This document shows, one piece after another, positions 7,122 to 16,247 of a DNA stretch of 64,000 bases. Under the pieces are notes generated by a model. That model did not search any database and had not been told where the DNA came from. It saw nothing but the letters and a program-made list of their open reading frames with translations. Positions within the stretch are counted from its first letter, which is position 1. Each line of letters starts with the position of its first letter. Made by a program: the position numbers and the translations under genes. Source of the DNA: Streptomyces sp. Ru71. GTDB lineage: Bacteria > Actinomycetota > Actinomycetes > Streptomycetales > Streptomycetaceae. The stretch is from NCBI RefSeq assembly GCF_002920535.1, contig NZ_PQSS01000002.1:1-64000 (forward strand), given 5' to 3'.

Positions 7122-10070
7122 TCAAGCGGCTTGAGCGGTGTTCAAGAGATCGCGCACGGAGGCGGCCTCGGGCGATCCGAGCTCCTCGTAGATGCGCAGG
7201 GACTCCCGCCAGCACGCCTGCGCCCGGCCGGTCTGCCCGATACCCGTGAGCGCGTGGCCCAGCACCGTGAGGACGTTCCCGCGCCGCCACTCACCGCCGA
7301 TCCCGCGCAGCACGGTCAGGGCCAGCTCGGCGGTGGTGGCCGCCTGGGCGGAGCGGTCGGCGGCGAGATCCACCTCCGCCAGACGGAACAGGGTCATGCC
7401 CTCCCACAGGCGCTGGCGGCTCTCCCGGAAGACGTCCAGTGCCTCCGTGAGCCGCGCCGTGGCCGCGTCGAGCCGTCCGGTCCTGGTGAGCGCCATGCCC
7501 AGTGCGTAGCGGCCGTTCGCGCCTCGCATCGAGTTGCCCATGGCGTCGTAGATCTCCATGCCCTGCTGCGCCAGCGCCACCGCGCTCTGCGTCCGCCCGG
7601 TCGCCAGGTGGATGCGGGACAGATTGCACAGCGCGCTGGCCTCGCCCGGTCGATCGCCCAGGGTCCGGAAGTGCTGGATGGCCTGGGAGAGGTGTTCCTC
7701 GCCGTCCGCGTTGCGGTTCTGGTAGAGCGCGATGATGCCGCGGGCGTTTTGCGCCCAGCAGACCGGCAGGAGGTCGTCCGCCGCCTGGGCGAGGCGGATC
7801 ACCTGTGCCGCCTCCTCGTCGGCCTCGCCGAAGCGGCCGCCGTCGACGTGCGCGTGGGCGAGCGTCATCAGCGCCCGGGCCTCCACCCGCGCCACACCGA
7901 CTTCGCGGGCCGCTGACAGGAGCGCCTGAGCGGTGGTCTCGTACTCCCGCGAGTTGGCCCCCGATTCGGACAGGTCGAGTGCGGCCCAGAGCAGGTCGAT
8001 CGCCCGGCCGAGCGTGGCGGGACTGGCAGCGGACAGGCGGGCCGTGGCCAGCAGGCAGTTCGCCTCCGCGTACAGCCAGTCGCGGGCGGCGGTCGGGTCC
8101 GTGAACGCCAGGCCCGGGTACTCCGTCCGTTCCAGGTGGTCCACCAGGCGGTCGCCCGGGCGTTCCGTCGCGTACACCCCCGCTGCCGTGGCCAGGTAGA
8201 AGTCCAGCAGGCGGGACAGGGCCGCCTCCCGTTCCCGCGGGGGCCACTCGTCCCGTTCCGCGCAGGCACGCGCGTAGAGGCGGACCAGGTCGTGGAAGCG
8301 GTAGCGGCCGGGCGCCGCCGATTCCAGCAGGGACGTGTCGACCAGGGATTCCAGGAGGTCTTCCGTCTCCTCCAGCGGCAGGTCCAGGACCGCCGCCGCC
8401 GCGGGCAGCGAGATGTCGGGGCCGTCCGCCAGGCCCAGCAGGCGGAAGGCGCGGGCCTGGGCGGGCTCCAGCTGGCCGTAGCCGAGTTCGAAGGTGGCCT
8501 TGACCGCCAGGTCGCCGGCCTGGAGCTCGTCCAGGCGGCGGCGTTCGTCGGCGAGCTTGGCCGCGAGCACCGAGACCGTCCAGGTGCGGCGGGCCGCCAG
8601 GCGGGACGCCGCGATGCGGATCGCCAGCGGGAGGAAGCCGCAGGCCGCGACCACGTCCAGCGCCGCCTCGCGCTCCGAGACGACCCGCTCCTCGCCGACG
8701 ATCCGGGTGAACAGCGCCAGCGCCTCGTCCGGCGACATCACGTCGAGGTCGACCAGATGCGCCCCGGCCAGGTCCAGCATGCGCACCCGGGACGTGACCA
8801 GCGCCGCGCAGCCCTCCGTGCCGGGCAGCAGGGGCCGGACCTGGGCCGCGTCGCGGGCGTTGTCCAGCAGGACCAGCACCCGGCGGCCGTCGAGGACCGA
8901 GCGGTACAGCGCGGCCCGTTCCTCCAGGGAGTCCGGGATCGCCGAGTCCGCCGTTCCCAGGGCGCGCAGGAACGAACCCAGTACCGTCTCCGGCTCCGCC
9001 GCCTGCGGGCCCGCGCCCTGCAGGTCGACGTACAGCTGGCCGTCGGGGAAGGCGGCGCGGGCCTGGTGGGCGACGTGCACCGCGAGTGTCGTCTTGCCGA
9101 CGCCGCCGATGCCGGCCAGGGCCGATACGGCCATCACCCGGCCCTCGGCGGAGGCCAGGATCTCGCCCAGTTCCCGCACGAACCCCGCGCGGCCGGTGAA
9201 GTCGGGGACGGTGGCGGGCAGCTGCGCCGGGCGGGGGCGGGCCACGACCGGCTCGGGCTGGGGGGCGGACGGCTTCGCCAGCGCCGGGTCGGCGCGCAGG
9301 ATGCGCTGCTGCAGCTCGCGCAGGTCCGGACGCGGGTCCACGCCGAGTTCGTCGGCGAGCAGGCGGCGGGTGTCGGCGTACACCGCGAGGGCCTCCGCCT
9401 GGCGGCCGCTGCGGTACAGCGCGAGCATCAGCAGTTCGCGCAGGCGTTCGCGCAGCGGGTGGGCGGCGGTCAGGGCCGTGAGCTCCGAGACCGCCTCCGC
9501 GTGGCAGCCCTGCTCCAGGTCCATGTCCAGGCGGGACTCCAGCAGCTGCAGCCGCCACTCCTCCAGACGGACCCGCTGGGTCTCCGCGTACGGGCCCGGT
9601 ACGCCCGCCAGCGCCTCCCCGTCCCACAGGGCCAGCGCCCGGCGCAGCACCTCACGGGCGTGGCACAGGTCGCCCGCCGCGCGGGCCTTGTCCGCCTCGG
9701 CAGCCAGGTCCTGCGCGTCGGTCAGGTCGAGCGAGCGCGCGCCGCGGATCGCGTAGCCGCCGGACTCGCTGACCAGGACGCCCGCGTCCAGCACCTTGCG
9801 CAGCCGGGAGGCATAGGTGCGCAGGGCGGCCAGCGCCTGCGAGGGGGGCTCCTCGCCCCACAGGGCGTCGATCAGCTCGGCGGCGGTGGCGGTACGGCCC
9901 TCGCGCAGCAGCAGCGCGGCGAGCAGGGCGCGCTGCTGCGGGGAGCCGGTCGCCAGCGGGTCCTCGCCGCGCCAGGCCCGCACCGGGCCGAGCAGGCCGA
10001 AGCGCAGGCCCGCCGACTCCGCCGCGGAGTCAGGGCGCCTCTGCTCCGGCACCCGCGGAACACCGTCCAT
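7122..10070 (-). CDS. afsR: AfsR, SARP-type global regulator with NB-ARC ATPase and TPR domains
   Basis: 982 residues, close to the 993 of S. coelicolor AfsR. Domains: OmpR-like winged helix (about 20-110, LGPVRAWRG...SPQQRALLAALLL), bacterial transcriptional activator domain (about 115-265), NB-ARC ATPase with P-loop GIGGVGKTT (320-328) and LLDN near 401, and TPR repeats over the last 330 residues. AfsR is phosphorylated by AfsK and related kinases and activates afsS, which controls antibiotic production. The ATG is preceded by AGGGGGG. The gene is flanked on both sides by catabolic genes that share an operator, so it may have been enclosed by them or the reverse. Confidence 0.93.
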   Translation of the reverse strand: MDGVPRVPEQRRPDSAAESAGLRFGLLGPVRAWRGEDPLATGSPQQRALLAALLLREGRTATAAELIDALWGEEPPSQALAALRTYASRLRKVLDAGVLVSESGGYAIRGARSLDLTDAQDLAAEADKARAAGDLCHAREVLRRALALWDGEALAGVPGPYAETQRVRLEEWRLQLLESRLDMDLEQGCHAEAVSELTALTAAHPLRERLRELLMLALYRSGRQAEALAVYADTRRLLADELGVDPRPDLRELQQRILRADPALAKPSAPQPEPVVARPRPAQLPATVPDFTGRAGFVRELGEILASAEGRVMAVSALAGIGGVGKTTLAVHVAHQARAAFPDGQLYVDLQGAGPQAAEPETVLGSFLRALGTADSAIPDSLEERAALYRSVLDGRRVLVLLDNARDAAQVRPLLPGTEGCAALVTSRVRMLDLAGAHLVDLDVMSPDEALALFTRIVGEERVVSEREAALDVVAACGFLPLAIRIAASRLAARRTWTVSVLAAKLADERRRLDELQAGDLAVKATFELGYGQLEPAQARAFRLLGLADGPDISLPAAAAVLDLPLEETEDLLESLVDTSLLESAAPGRYRFHDLVRLYARACAERDEWPPREREAALSRLLDFYLATAAGVYATERPGDRLVDHLERTEYPGLAFTDPTAARDWLYAEANCLLATARLSAASPATLGRAIDLLWAALDLSESGANSREYETTAQALLSAAREVGVARVEARALMTLAHAHVDGGRFGEADEEAAQVIRLAQAADDLLPVCWAQNARGIIALYQNRNADGEEHLSQAIQHFRTLGDRPGEASALCNLSRIHLATGRTQSAVALAQQGMEIYDAMGNSMRGANGRYALGMALTRTGRLDAATARLTEALDVFRESRQRLWEGMTLFRLAEVDLAADRSAQAATTAELALTVLRGIGGEWRRGNVLTVLGHALTGIGQTGRAQACWRESLRIYEELGSPEAASVRDLLNTAQAA

Positions 10071-10223
10071 CGCCGTCCCCCCTGGAGATCCCGAGCAACC
10101 CCGTCAGTTTGCCTTGTTCATGGCGGATGCGTCAGCCGTGCGAGACGCCGATCACAGGCGGGCGCACAGGGCGTCACAGGACCCACACACCACCACCCCG
10201 GGAAAAGCGGGCCGACCAGTCAG

Positions 10224-10238
10224 CTGACGGACCGTCAG
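10224..10238. promoter_or_regulatory. Operator copy 3 (CTGACGGACCGTCAG) over the amidohydrolase promoter
   Basis: The most symmetric of the five palindromes. It covers the putative -35 CTGACG (10224-10229), which is followed after 17 nt by TACCGT (10247-10252) as -10. The predicted start point (10258-10260) coincides with the ATG of the amidohydrolase. Confidence 0.7.
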
Positions 10239-10259
10239 ATCGGCGCTACCGTGGCGGAC

Positions 10260-11492
10260 ATGGCGACCGAGACCGCGTTTCCGCTGATCATCTCCGTCGA
10301 CGACCACACCGTCGAACCTCCCGACGTCTGGCAGAGCCGGCTGCCGCGCAGGTACCGCGACACCGGGCCCCGCATCGTGCGCGCACCGCTGAAGGAGATC
10401 ACCTTCCTCGGCGGCCACTTCAAGCCCGTCATGGGCACCCCCGGCGACGACGGCCCCCTCGGCGACTGGTGGGTCTACGAGGACCTGCGCCGCCCCCTCA
10501 CCCGCCTGGACACCGCCGTCGGCTGTGACCGCGAGGAGATCAGGCTGGAGGTCATCACCTATGAGCAGATGCGCCCGGGCTCGTACGACGTGACCGCGCG
10601 CCTGGCCGACATGGACGTCAACCACGTCCAGTCCGCCGTCTGCTTCCCGACCTTCCCGCGCTTTTGCGGCCAGACCTTCACCGAGGCCCGGGACCACGAG
10701 CTGGGCCTGCTGTGCGTGCGCGCCTACAACGACTGGATGGTGGAGGAGTGGTGCGGCCCCCAGGCCCACGGGCGGCTCATACCCCTCACCCTCATCCCCC
10801 TGTGGGACGCCGAGCTGGCCGCCGCCGAGGTCCGGCGCAACGCCGCACGCGGGGTGCGTGCCGTCGCCTTCTCGGAGATCCCCCCGCACCTGGGGCTGCC
10901 CTCGGTGCACTCCGACGACTGGGACCCCTTCCTCGCCGCCTGCGACGAGACCGGCACGGTCATCGCCATGCACATCGGCTCCAGCAGCCGGATGCCGTCC
11001 ACATCGAAGGACGCGCCGCCCGCCGTCGGCTCCACCATCACCTTCGCCAACTGCTGCTTCTCGATGGTCGACTGGCTGATGAGCGGCAAGTTCGAACGGT
11101 TCCCGAACCTCAAGGTGATGTACGCCGAGGGACAGATCGGGTGGATCCCGTACATCCTGGAGCGCGCCGACACCGTCTGGGAGGAGAACCGCGGCTGGGG
11201 CGGCGTCGCCGACAAGGTGCGCCGGCCGCCCTCGGAGCTGTTCGCCGAGCACGTCCACGGCTGCTTCTTCGACGACGCCTTCGGGCTGCGGAACCTGGAC
11301 GCCATCGGCCTGGACAACGTCCTGTACGAGACCGACTACCCGCACTCCGACTCCACCTGGCCCAAGTCCCGCGAGATCGGCGAGGCCCAGATGGGCCACC
11401 TGCCCCCGCCGGTCGTCGAGCGCATCGTCCGCGGCAACGCCATCGACCTGCTCGGTCTCACCCCCGACGGGCTGTGGGCCGGGTCCGCGTGA
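10260..11492 (+). CDS. Amidohydrolase family protein (ACMSD / COG2159 type)
   Basis: 410 residues of metal-dependent TIM-barrel hydrolase/decarboxylase. The N-terminal ISVDDHTVEPP takes the place of the usual DxHxH metal motif. Other family marks are FPRFCGQTF, AMHIGSSSRMPS, VMYAEGQIGWIPYILERAD and the C-terminal ETDYPHSDSTWP with the conserved metal/active Asp. Relatives decarboxylate or hydrolyse ring-cleavage products and are frequent in actinobacterial catabolic clusters with LLM and SDR enzymes. ATG 10260 is chosen; an in-frame GTG at 10251 is possible but would overlap the -10. No ribosome site is seen, which agrees with a leaderless mRNA. The stop overlaps the next start (TGATG). Confidence 0.87.
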   Translation: MATETAFPLIISVDDHTVEPPDVWQSRLPRRYRDTGPRIVRAPLKEITFLGGHFKPVMGTPGDDGPLGDWWVYEDLRRPLTRLDTAVGCDREEIRLEVITYEQMRPGSYDVTARLADMDVNHVQSAVCFPTFPRFCGQTFTEARDHELGLLCVRAYNDWMVEEWCGPQAHGRLIPLTLIPLWDAELAAAEVRRNAARGVRAVAFSEIPPHLGLPSVHSDDWDPFLAACDETGTVIAMHIGSSSRMPSTSKDAPPAVGSTITFANCCFSMVDWLMSGKFERFPNLKVMYAEGQIGWIPYILERADTVWEENRGWGGVADKVRRPPSELFAEHVHGCFFDDAFGLRNLDAIGLDNVLYETDYPHSDSTWPKSREIGEAQMGHLPPPVVERIVRGNAIDLLGLTPDGLWAGSA

Positions 11493-12406
11493 TGGAGTAC
11501 GGCATCCAGCTCCCCGTCCAGTCCCAGAGCACGCTCTACGCCGAGCCCTGGGAGACGGCCGCCGGCCCGCAGGACCTGGTCGCGGTCGCCCGCGCCGCCG
11601 AGGACGCCGGTTTCGCCTATGTCGCCGCCTGCGACCACGTGGCGATCCCGCGCCGCCTGGCCGCCGCGATGAGCACGGTCTGGTACGACCCCGTCGCCAC
11701 CCTCGCCCATCTCGCCGCCGTCACCCGCCGGGTCCGGCTGCTCAGCCACGTCGCCGTCGTGGGGCTGCGGCATCCGCTCGTCACGGCCAAGCAGTACGCC
11801 ACCTTGGACCACCTCTCCGGTGGCCGGCTGATCCTCGGGGTGGGCGCCGGCCACGTGCGGGAGGAGTTCGAGGTGCTCGGCGTGGACTTCGAGCGGCGCG
11901 GTGCCCTGCTGGACGAGACCGTCGACGCGCTGCGGGCCGCCCTCGGCCCGGAGGAGTTCCCCGCGCACCACGGGAAGTTCCACGACTTCGACGGGCTGGG
12001 CCAGCGGCCCCGGCCCGCCCAGCCGCACGTCCCCCTCTGGGTCGGCGGCTCCTCGCCCGCCGCGCTGCGCCGGGCCGCGCTCAAGGGCGACGGCTGGCTG
12101 CCGCAGGGCGACCCGCGCGAGCGGCTGCCGTCAGGGATCGAACGGATACGGCGGCTGCGGGAGCAGGCGGGTGCCGCGGGCCCCTTCACCGTCGGCGCCC
12201 TCACCGAGCCCCTCTACATCGGCCGCCCGTCCTGGCACGTCGGCCGCCGCACCCTCACCGGTGCCCCCGAGGCCCTCGCCGAGTCCCTGCGCGCCTACCG
12301 CGCGATGGGCGTGGGCCAGATCCAGGTCCGCTTCCGCAGCCGCGATCGCGGCGAACTCCTCGACCAGATGGCCGCGTTCGGCGCCGAGGTGGCGCCGCAC
12401 CTGTGA
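11492..12406 (+). CDS. LLM-class F420-dependent oxidoreductase (1 of 3)
   Basis: 304 residues, luciferase-like (beta/alpha)8 fold. Typical marks are ARAAEDAGFAYVAACDHV, TLDHLSGGRLILGVGAGH and VPLWVGGSSPAALRRAA. Such enzymes move hydride from F420H2, or act as flavin monooxygenases. The start overlaps the preceding stop by 1 bp, so it is translationally coupled to the amidohydrolase gene and followed 23 bp later by an SDR gene. This gives one operon. Substrate unknown. Cofactor assignment rests on family and on fbiC being present 8 kb away. Confidence 0.87.
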   Translation: MEYGIQLPVQSQSTLYAEPWETAAGPQDLVAVARAAEDAGFAYVAACDHVAIPRRLAAAMSTVWYDPVATLAHLAAVTRRVRLLSHVAVVGLRHPLVTAKQYATLDHLSGGRLILGVGAGHVREEFEVLGVDFERRGALLDETVDALRAALGPEEFPAHHGKFHDFDGLGQRPRPAQPHVPLWVGGSSPAALRRAALKGDGWLPQGDPRERLPSGIERIRRLREQAGAAGPFTVGALTEPLYIGRPSWHVGRRTLTGAPEALAESLRAYRAMGVGQIQVRFRSRDRGELLDQMAAFGAEVAPHL

Positions 12407-12429
12407 GCCGTACCGCTAAGGAGACCGAC

Positions 12430-13200
12430 ATGGGCAAGCTGGACGGCCGCGTCGTGATCGTCACCGGCGCCGCACGCGGCCAGGGAGAGCAGGAGGCCCG
12501 GCTGTTCACCGAGGAGGGCGCCCGGGTCGTCGTCGCCGACGTCCTCGACGAACAGGGGCGTGCCCTCGCCGAGGAACTGGACGCGCTCTACGTCCACCTC
12601 GACGTCGGCGCGGAGGCCGACTGGCGTGCCGCGCTGGAGCGGACCCGCACGGCGTACGGCCGGGTCGACGGGCTCGTCAACAACGCCGGCGTGCTGCGCT
12701 TCAACGCCCTGGTGGACACGCCGCTGCAGGAGTTCATGGACGTGGTGCGGGTCAACCAGGCGGGCTGCTTCCTCGGCATCCGGACGATCGCGCCCGCCCT
12801 GCCCGACGGCGGCACCATCGTCAACACAGCCTCCTACACGGCCCTGACCGGCATGGCGGCCGTCGGGACGTACGCCGCGACCAAGCACGCGATCCTCGGG
12901 CTCACCCGGGTCGCCGCGCTGGAGCTGGCGCCGCGCCGGATACGCGTCAACGCCGTCTGCCCCGGCGCGATCGACACCGCGATGTCCAACCCGGCCCGGC
13001 TGGACCCGGACGCCGATCCCGAGGAGATGACGCGGGCGCTGGACGAGCTGTACCGCAAGCTGGTGCCGCTCGGCAGGGTGGGCCGGCCGGAGGAGGTGGC
13101 GCGGCTCGCGCTGTTCCTGACCTCGGACGACTCGTCGTACATCACCGGCCAGCCGTTCGTGATCGACGGCGGCTGGCTCGCGGGGGTGTCGGTCGTCTGA
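12430..13200 (+). CDS. Short-chain dehydrogenase/reductase (SDR)
   Basis: 256 residues, classical SDR: cofactor motif TGAARGQG, NNAG, catalytic Ser135, Tyr148 and Lys152 (TYAATKHA), and C-terminal GQPFVIDGG. Asp in VVVADV after the second strand favours NAD(H). AAGGAG stands 6 nt before ATG 12430, which is preferred over the in-frame GTG at 12403 that overlaps the LLM gene. It presumably oxidises or reduces a hydroxyl/keto group of the compound handled by this operon. Confidence 0.9.
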   Translation: MGKLDGRVVIVTGAARGQGEQEARLFTEEGARVVVADVLDEQGRALAEELDALYVHLDVGAEADWRAALERTRTAYGRVDGLVNNAGVLRFNALVDTPLQEFMDVVRVNQAGCFLGIRTIAPALPDGGTIVNTASYTALTGMAAVGTYAATKHAILGLTRVAALELAPRRIRVNAVCPGAIDTAMSNPARLDPDADPEEMTRALDELYRKLVPLGRVGRPEEVARLALFLTSDDSSYITGQPFVIDGGWLAGVSVV

Positions 13201-13208
13201 CGCCGCAT

Positions 13209-13223
13209 CTGATGGACCGTCAG
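13209..13223. promoter_or_regulatory. Operator copy 4 (CTGATGGACCGTCAG)
   Basis: 15-bp palindrome 9 nt after the SDR stop codon, upstream of a possible promoter (TTGACG at 13227-13232, 17-nt spacer, CACAGT at 13250-13255) for the next LLM gene. Confidence 0.6.
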
Positions 13224-13272
13224 CTATTGACGGTCCGCGCGGCCGGTGCCACAGTCGGCCACACGGTCAGAG

Positions 13273-13287
13273 CTGACGATGCGTCAG
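13273..13287. promoter_or_regulatory. Operator copy 5 (CTGACGATGCGTCAG)
   Basis: Fifth copy, with a degenerate centre but intact CTGAC/GTCAG arms, 14 nt before the LLM start codon and about 64 bp from copy 4 (centre to centre). It would lie just downstream of the start point of the predicted promoter. Confidence 0.55.
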
Positions 13288-13300
13288 AAAACGAGCAGGG

Positions 13301-14431
13301 GTGGTGGACCTCGTGGAATTCGGGCTGTTCGTGCAGGGGTACGTGGGCAAGCGCGCCGAGACCGACCCGCTCGCCGAGCACAAGGCGCTGATGGAGGAGA
13401 CCGAGTACGTCATCGAGGCGGACCGGTCCGGCTTCAAGTACGCCTGGGCCTCCGAGCACCACTTCCTTGAGGAGTACTCCCACCTCTCCGCCAACGACGT
13501 CTTCCTCGGCTACCTCGCCCACGCCACCGAGCGCATCCATCTGGGCTCGGGCATCTTCAACCCGCTCGCCCCGGTCAACCACCCGGTCAAGGTCGCCGAG
13601 AAGGTCGCCATGCTCGACCACCTCAGCGAGGGCCGCTTCGAGTTCGGCAGCGGGCGCGGGGCCGGGTCGCACGAGATCCTCGGGTTCATACCGGGCGTGA
13701 CCGACATGAACCACACCAAGGAGATCTGGGAGGAGACGATCGCCGAGTTCCCCAAGATGTGGCTGCAGGACGAGTACGTGGGCTTCCAGGGCAAGCACTG
13801 GCAGCTGCCGCCGAGGAAGGTCCTGCCCAAGCCGTACGGCAAGTCCCACCCGGCGATGTGGTACGCGGCCGGCTCGCCGCCGTCGTACGCGATGGCCGCG
13901 AAGAAGGGGCTCGGAGTGCTCGGCTTCAGCATCCAGAAGGTGTCCGACATGGAGTGGGTGCTGGAGCAGTACAAGACGGCGATCGTGGACGCGGAGCCCG
14001 TGGGGGACTTCGTCAACGACAACGTGATGGTGACGACGACCGCGATCTGCGCGCCCACGCACGCGGAGGCGATCGAGATCGCGGTGAACGGCGGGCTGCA
14101 CTATCTGCCCTCGCTGGTCTTCCGCTACCACGACACCTTCCCCCGGCCCGAGGGGTTCCCGGAGTGGCCGCAGACGCTGCCGGAGTACACCGCGGAGTTC
14201 GTGGAGGTGCTCATCGAGGAGGAGCTGCTGATCTGCGGCGACCCCGACGAGGTGCGGCGGCAGTGCAAGCGGTGGGAGCAGGCGGGGGCCGATCAGCTGA
14301 GCTTCGGGTTGCCGGTGGGGGTGCCGAAGGAGGAGACGTTGCAGACGATTCGGCTGATCGGGGAGCACGTGATTCCTGAGATCGACACGGATCCTGTTCA
14401 TCGGACGTCCCGGTTCCGAGCTGCCTCGTGA
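13301..14431 (+). CDS. LLM-class flavin/F420 monooxygenase-like protein (2 of 3)
   Basis: 376 residues. Luciferase-like marks: WASEHHFLEEYSHLSAND, LGSGIFNPLAPVNHPVKVAEKVAMLDHLSEGRFEFGSG (split over two strands of the barrel) and MWYAAGSPPSYAMAAKKGLG. The EHHF motif resembles the bacterial luciferase/alkanal monooxygenase branch more than the F420 reductases, so FMN-dependent oxygenation is an alternative. Two adjacent GTG codons (13301 and 13304) can start it. Two operator copies in the upstream 100 bp place it in the same regulon as the genes before it. It is followed by an amidohydrolase gene. Confidence 0.85.
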   Translation: MVDLVEFGLFVQGYVGKRAETDPLAEHKALMEETEYVIEADRSGFKYAWASEHHFLEEYSHLSANDVFLGYLAHATERIHLGSGIFNPLAPVNHPVKVAEKVAMLDHLSEGRFEFGSGRGAGSHEILGFIPGVTDMNHTKEIWEETIAEFPKMWLQDEYVGFQGKHWQLPPRKVLPKPYGKSHPAMWYAAGSPPSYAMAAKKGLGVLGFSIQKVSDMEWVLEQYKTAIVDAEPVGDFVNDNVMVTTTAICAPTHAEAIEIAVNGGLHYLPSLVFRYHDTFPRPEGFPEWPQTLPEYTAEFVEVLIEEELLICGDPDEVRRQCKRWEQAGADQLSFGLPVGVPKEETLQTIRLIGEHVIPEIDTDPVHRTSRFRAAS

Positions 14432-14467
14432 TCGCCGTTGCGGGGTGCGGGTGGGTGGTGCGTTCTC

Positions 14468-14487
14468 GCGCAGTTCCCCGCGCCCCT
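14468..14487. repeat. Common Streptomyces intergenic motif (GCGCAGTTCCCCGCGCCCCT)
   Basis: This 20-bp G/C-rich string between the LLM gene and the amidohydrolase gene is, from general knowledge, frequent in Streptomyces intergenic DNA. I see no second copy in this window. Function unknown. Confidence 0.4.
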
Positions 14488-14525
14488 AGGTGGGTCGGTC
14501 CTCCCGGAGTCCAAGGAGTCTCCCC

Positions 14526-16247
14526 ATGCTTGATCACGTAATCACGGGCGCCACCGTCGTCGACGGTACCGGCGGCCCCGCGTTCACCGCCGACGTCGGG
14601 ATACGGGGCGGGCGGATCGCCGTCGTCGGGCGGGTCGCCGAAACCGCCCGGACCGCCGAGGACGCCTCCGGGCTCGTTCTCGCGCCCGGGTTCGTCGATC
14701 CGCACACCCACTACGACGCCCAGCTGTTCTGGGACCCGTACGCCACCCCCTCCCTCCAGCACGGTGTCACCACCGTCGCCGCCGGGAACTGCGGGTTCAC
14801 CCTCGCGCCCCTCAAGCCGGGGGACGCCGACTACACCCGGCGGATGATGGCCAAGGTGGAGGGGATGTCCCTGGTCGCCCTCGAACAAGGAGCGCCCTGG
14901 AGCTGGCGGTCCTTCGGGGAGTACCTGGACGCCCTCGACGGGCGGATCGCCGTCAACGCCGGGTTCATGGTGGGGCACTGCGCGCTGCGCCGGTACGTCA
15001 TGGGGCCGGCGGCCGTCGGCGGGCAGCCGAGCGAGGAGCAGCTGGGCGCGATCGTCCGTCTGGCGCACGAGGCCATGGAGGCCGGGGCCTGGGGGTTCTC
15101 CACCACCCAGTCCTCCACGCACTCCGACGGCGACGGGCAGCCCGTGGCGTCCCGGCACGCGCGGCCGAAGGAGCTGCTGGCCCTCGCGCGGGCCGTCGGG
15201 GAACACGAGGGCACCCAGATCGAGGCGATCGTCGCCGGGTGCCTGGACCGGTTCTCCGACGCGGAGATCGAGCTGCTGGCCGAGCTGAGCGCCACGGCCG
15301 GGCGGCCCCTGAACTGGAACGTGCTCACCGTCGACGCCGCAGTCCCCGACCGAGTGCCGCGCCAGCTGGAGGCGAGCGAGCGGGCCCGCAAGGCCGGTGG
15401 CCGGGTGGTGGCGCTGACCATGCCGATCCTCACCCCGATGAACATGTCCCTGGGCACCTTCTGCGCCCTCAACCTCATCCCCGGCTGGGGCCAGGTGCTC
15501 GGGCTGCCCGTGCCCGAGCGGATCCGGCGGCTGCGGGACCCGGCCGTGCGGGCCGCGCTGCTGCGGCACGCCGCCTCCGAGGAGGCCGGTGTCTTCAGGC
15601 GGCTGACGGACTTCGGGCGGTACGTCGTCGGGGACACCTACAGCGAGGCCAACCGGGGGCTGACCGGGCGGGTCGTGCGGGACATCGCCGCCGAGCGCGG
15701 GCAGGACCCGTTCACCTGCCTGGTGGAGATCTGCGCCCAGGACGAGCTGCGGACCGTGCTGTGGCCGATGCCCACCGACAACGACCCCGCGTCCTGGGCG
15801 CTGCGCGGCCGCACCTGGCAGCACGAGGACGTCCTGCTGGGCGGCTCCGACGCGGGCGCGCACCTGGACCGGATGTGCGGGGCACCGTACACGACCCGCT
15901 TCCTGGGCGACTGTCTGCGCGGCCGGAAGCTCGCCGGTCTGGAGCAGGCGGTGAAGATGCTGACCGACGATCCGGCGCGGCTGTTCGGGCTGCGGGAGCG
16001 GGGCCGGATCCGGGAGGGCTGGCATGCCGACCTCGTCCTGTTCGACCCGGAGCGGATCGACGCCGCGCCGGCCACCCTGGTGCACGACCTGCCGGGCGAC
16101 AGCCCGCGGCTGGACTCCAGGGCGCTCGGGGTGCGGGCCGTGTGGGTCAACGGGGTCGAGGCGATCCGGGACGACACGGTGACCGGGGCCGTGCCGGGGC
16201 GGGTGCTGCGCTCCGGGCGGGACACCGAGACGGTGGCCACCCGGTGA
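14526..16247 (+). CDS. N-acyl-D-amino-acid deacylase family amidohydrolase (amidohydrolase_3)
   Basis: 573 residues. N-terminal beta domain (VDGTGGPAFTADVGIRGGRIAVVG), metal-binding PGFVDPHTHYDAQLFWDP (H60, H62), a D-aminoacylase-type metal-bridging Cys in AAGNCGF (C89), VGHCALRRYVMG, and GGSDAGAHLD near the end. Members hydrolyse N-acyl-D-amino acids, and many homologues in catabolic clusters act on other amides or cyclic substrates. AAGGAG lies 7 nt before the ATG. The stop shares bases with the GTG start of the aldehyde dehydrogenase gene. Confidence 0.87.
   Translation: MLDHVITGATVVDGTGGPAFTADVGIRGGRIAVVGRVAETARTAEDASGLVLAPGFVDPHTHYDAQLFWDPYATPSLQHGVTTVAAGNCGFTLAPLKPGDADYTRRMMAKVEGMSLVALEQGAPWSWRSFGEYLDALDGRIAVNAGFMVGHCALRRYVMGPAAVGGQPSEEQLGAIVRLAHEAMEAGAWGFSTTQSSTHSDGDGQPVASRHARPKELLALARAVGEHEGTQIEAIVAGCLDRFSDAEIELLAELSATAGRPLNWNVLTVDAAVPDRVPRQLEASERARKAGGRVVALTMPILTPMNMSLGTFCALNLIPGWGQVLGLPVPERIRRLRDPAVRAALLRHAASEEAGVFRRLTDFGRYVVGDTYSEANRGLTGRVVRDIAAERGQDPFTCLVEICAQDELRTVLWPMPTDNDPASWALRGRTWQHEDVLLGGSDAGAHLDRMCGAPYTTRFLGDCLRGRKLAGLEQAVKMLTDDPARLFGLRERGRIREGWHADLVLFDPERIDAAPATLVHDLPGDSPRLDSRALGVRAVWVNGVEAIRDDTVTGAVPGRVLRSGRDTETVATR

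Noticed and set aside
8136..10259. Very long N-terminal extension of the amidohydrolase frame across afsR
   Set aside because: Antisense to afsR; the real protein starts at 10260 after a promoter and operator.
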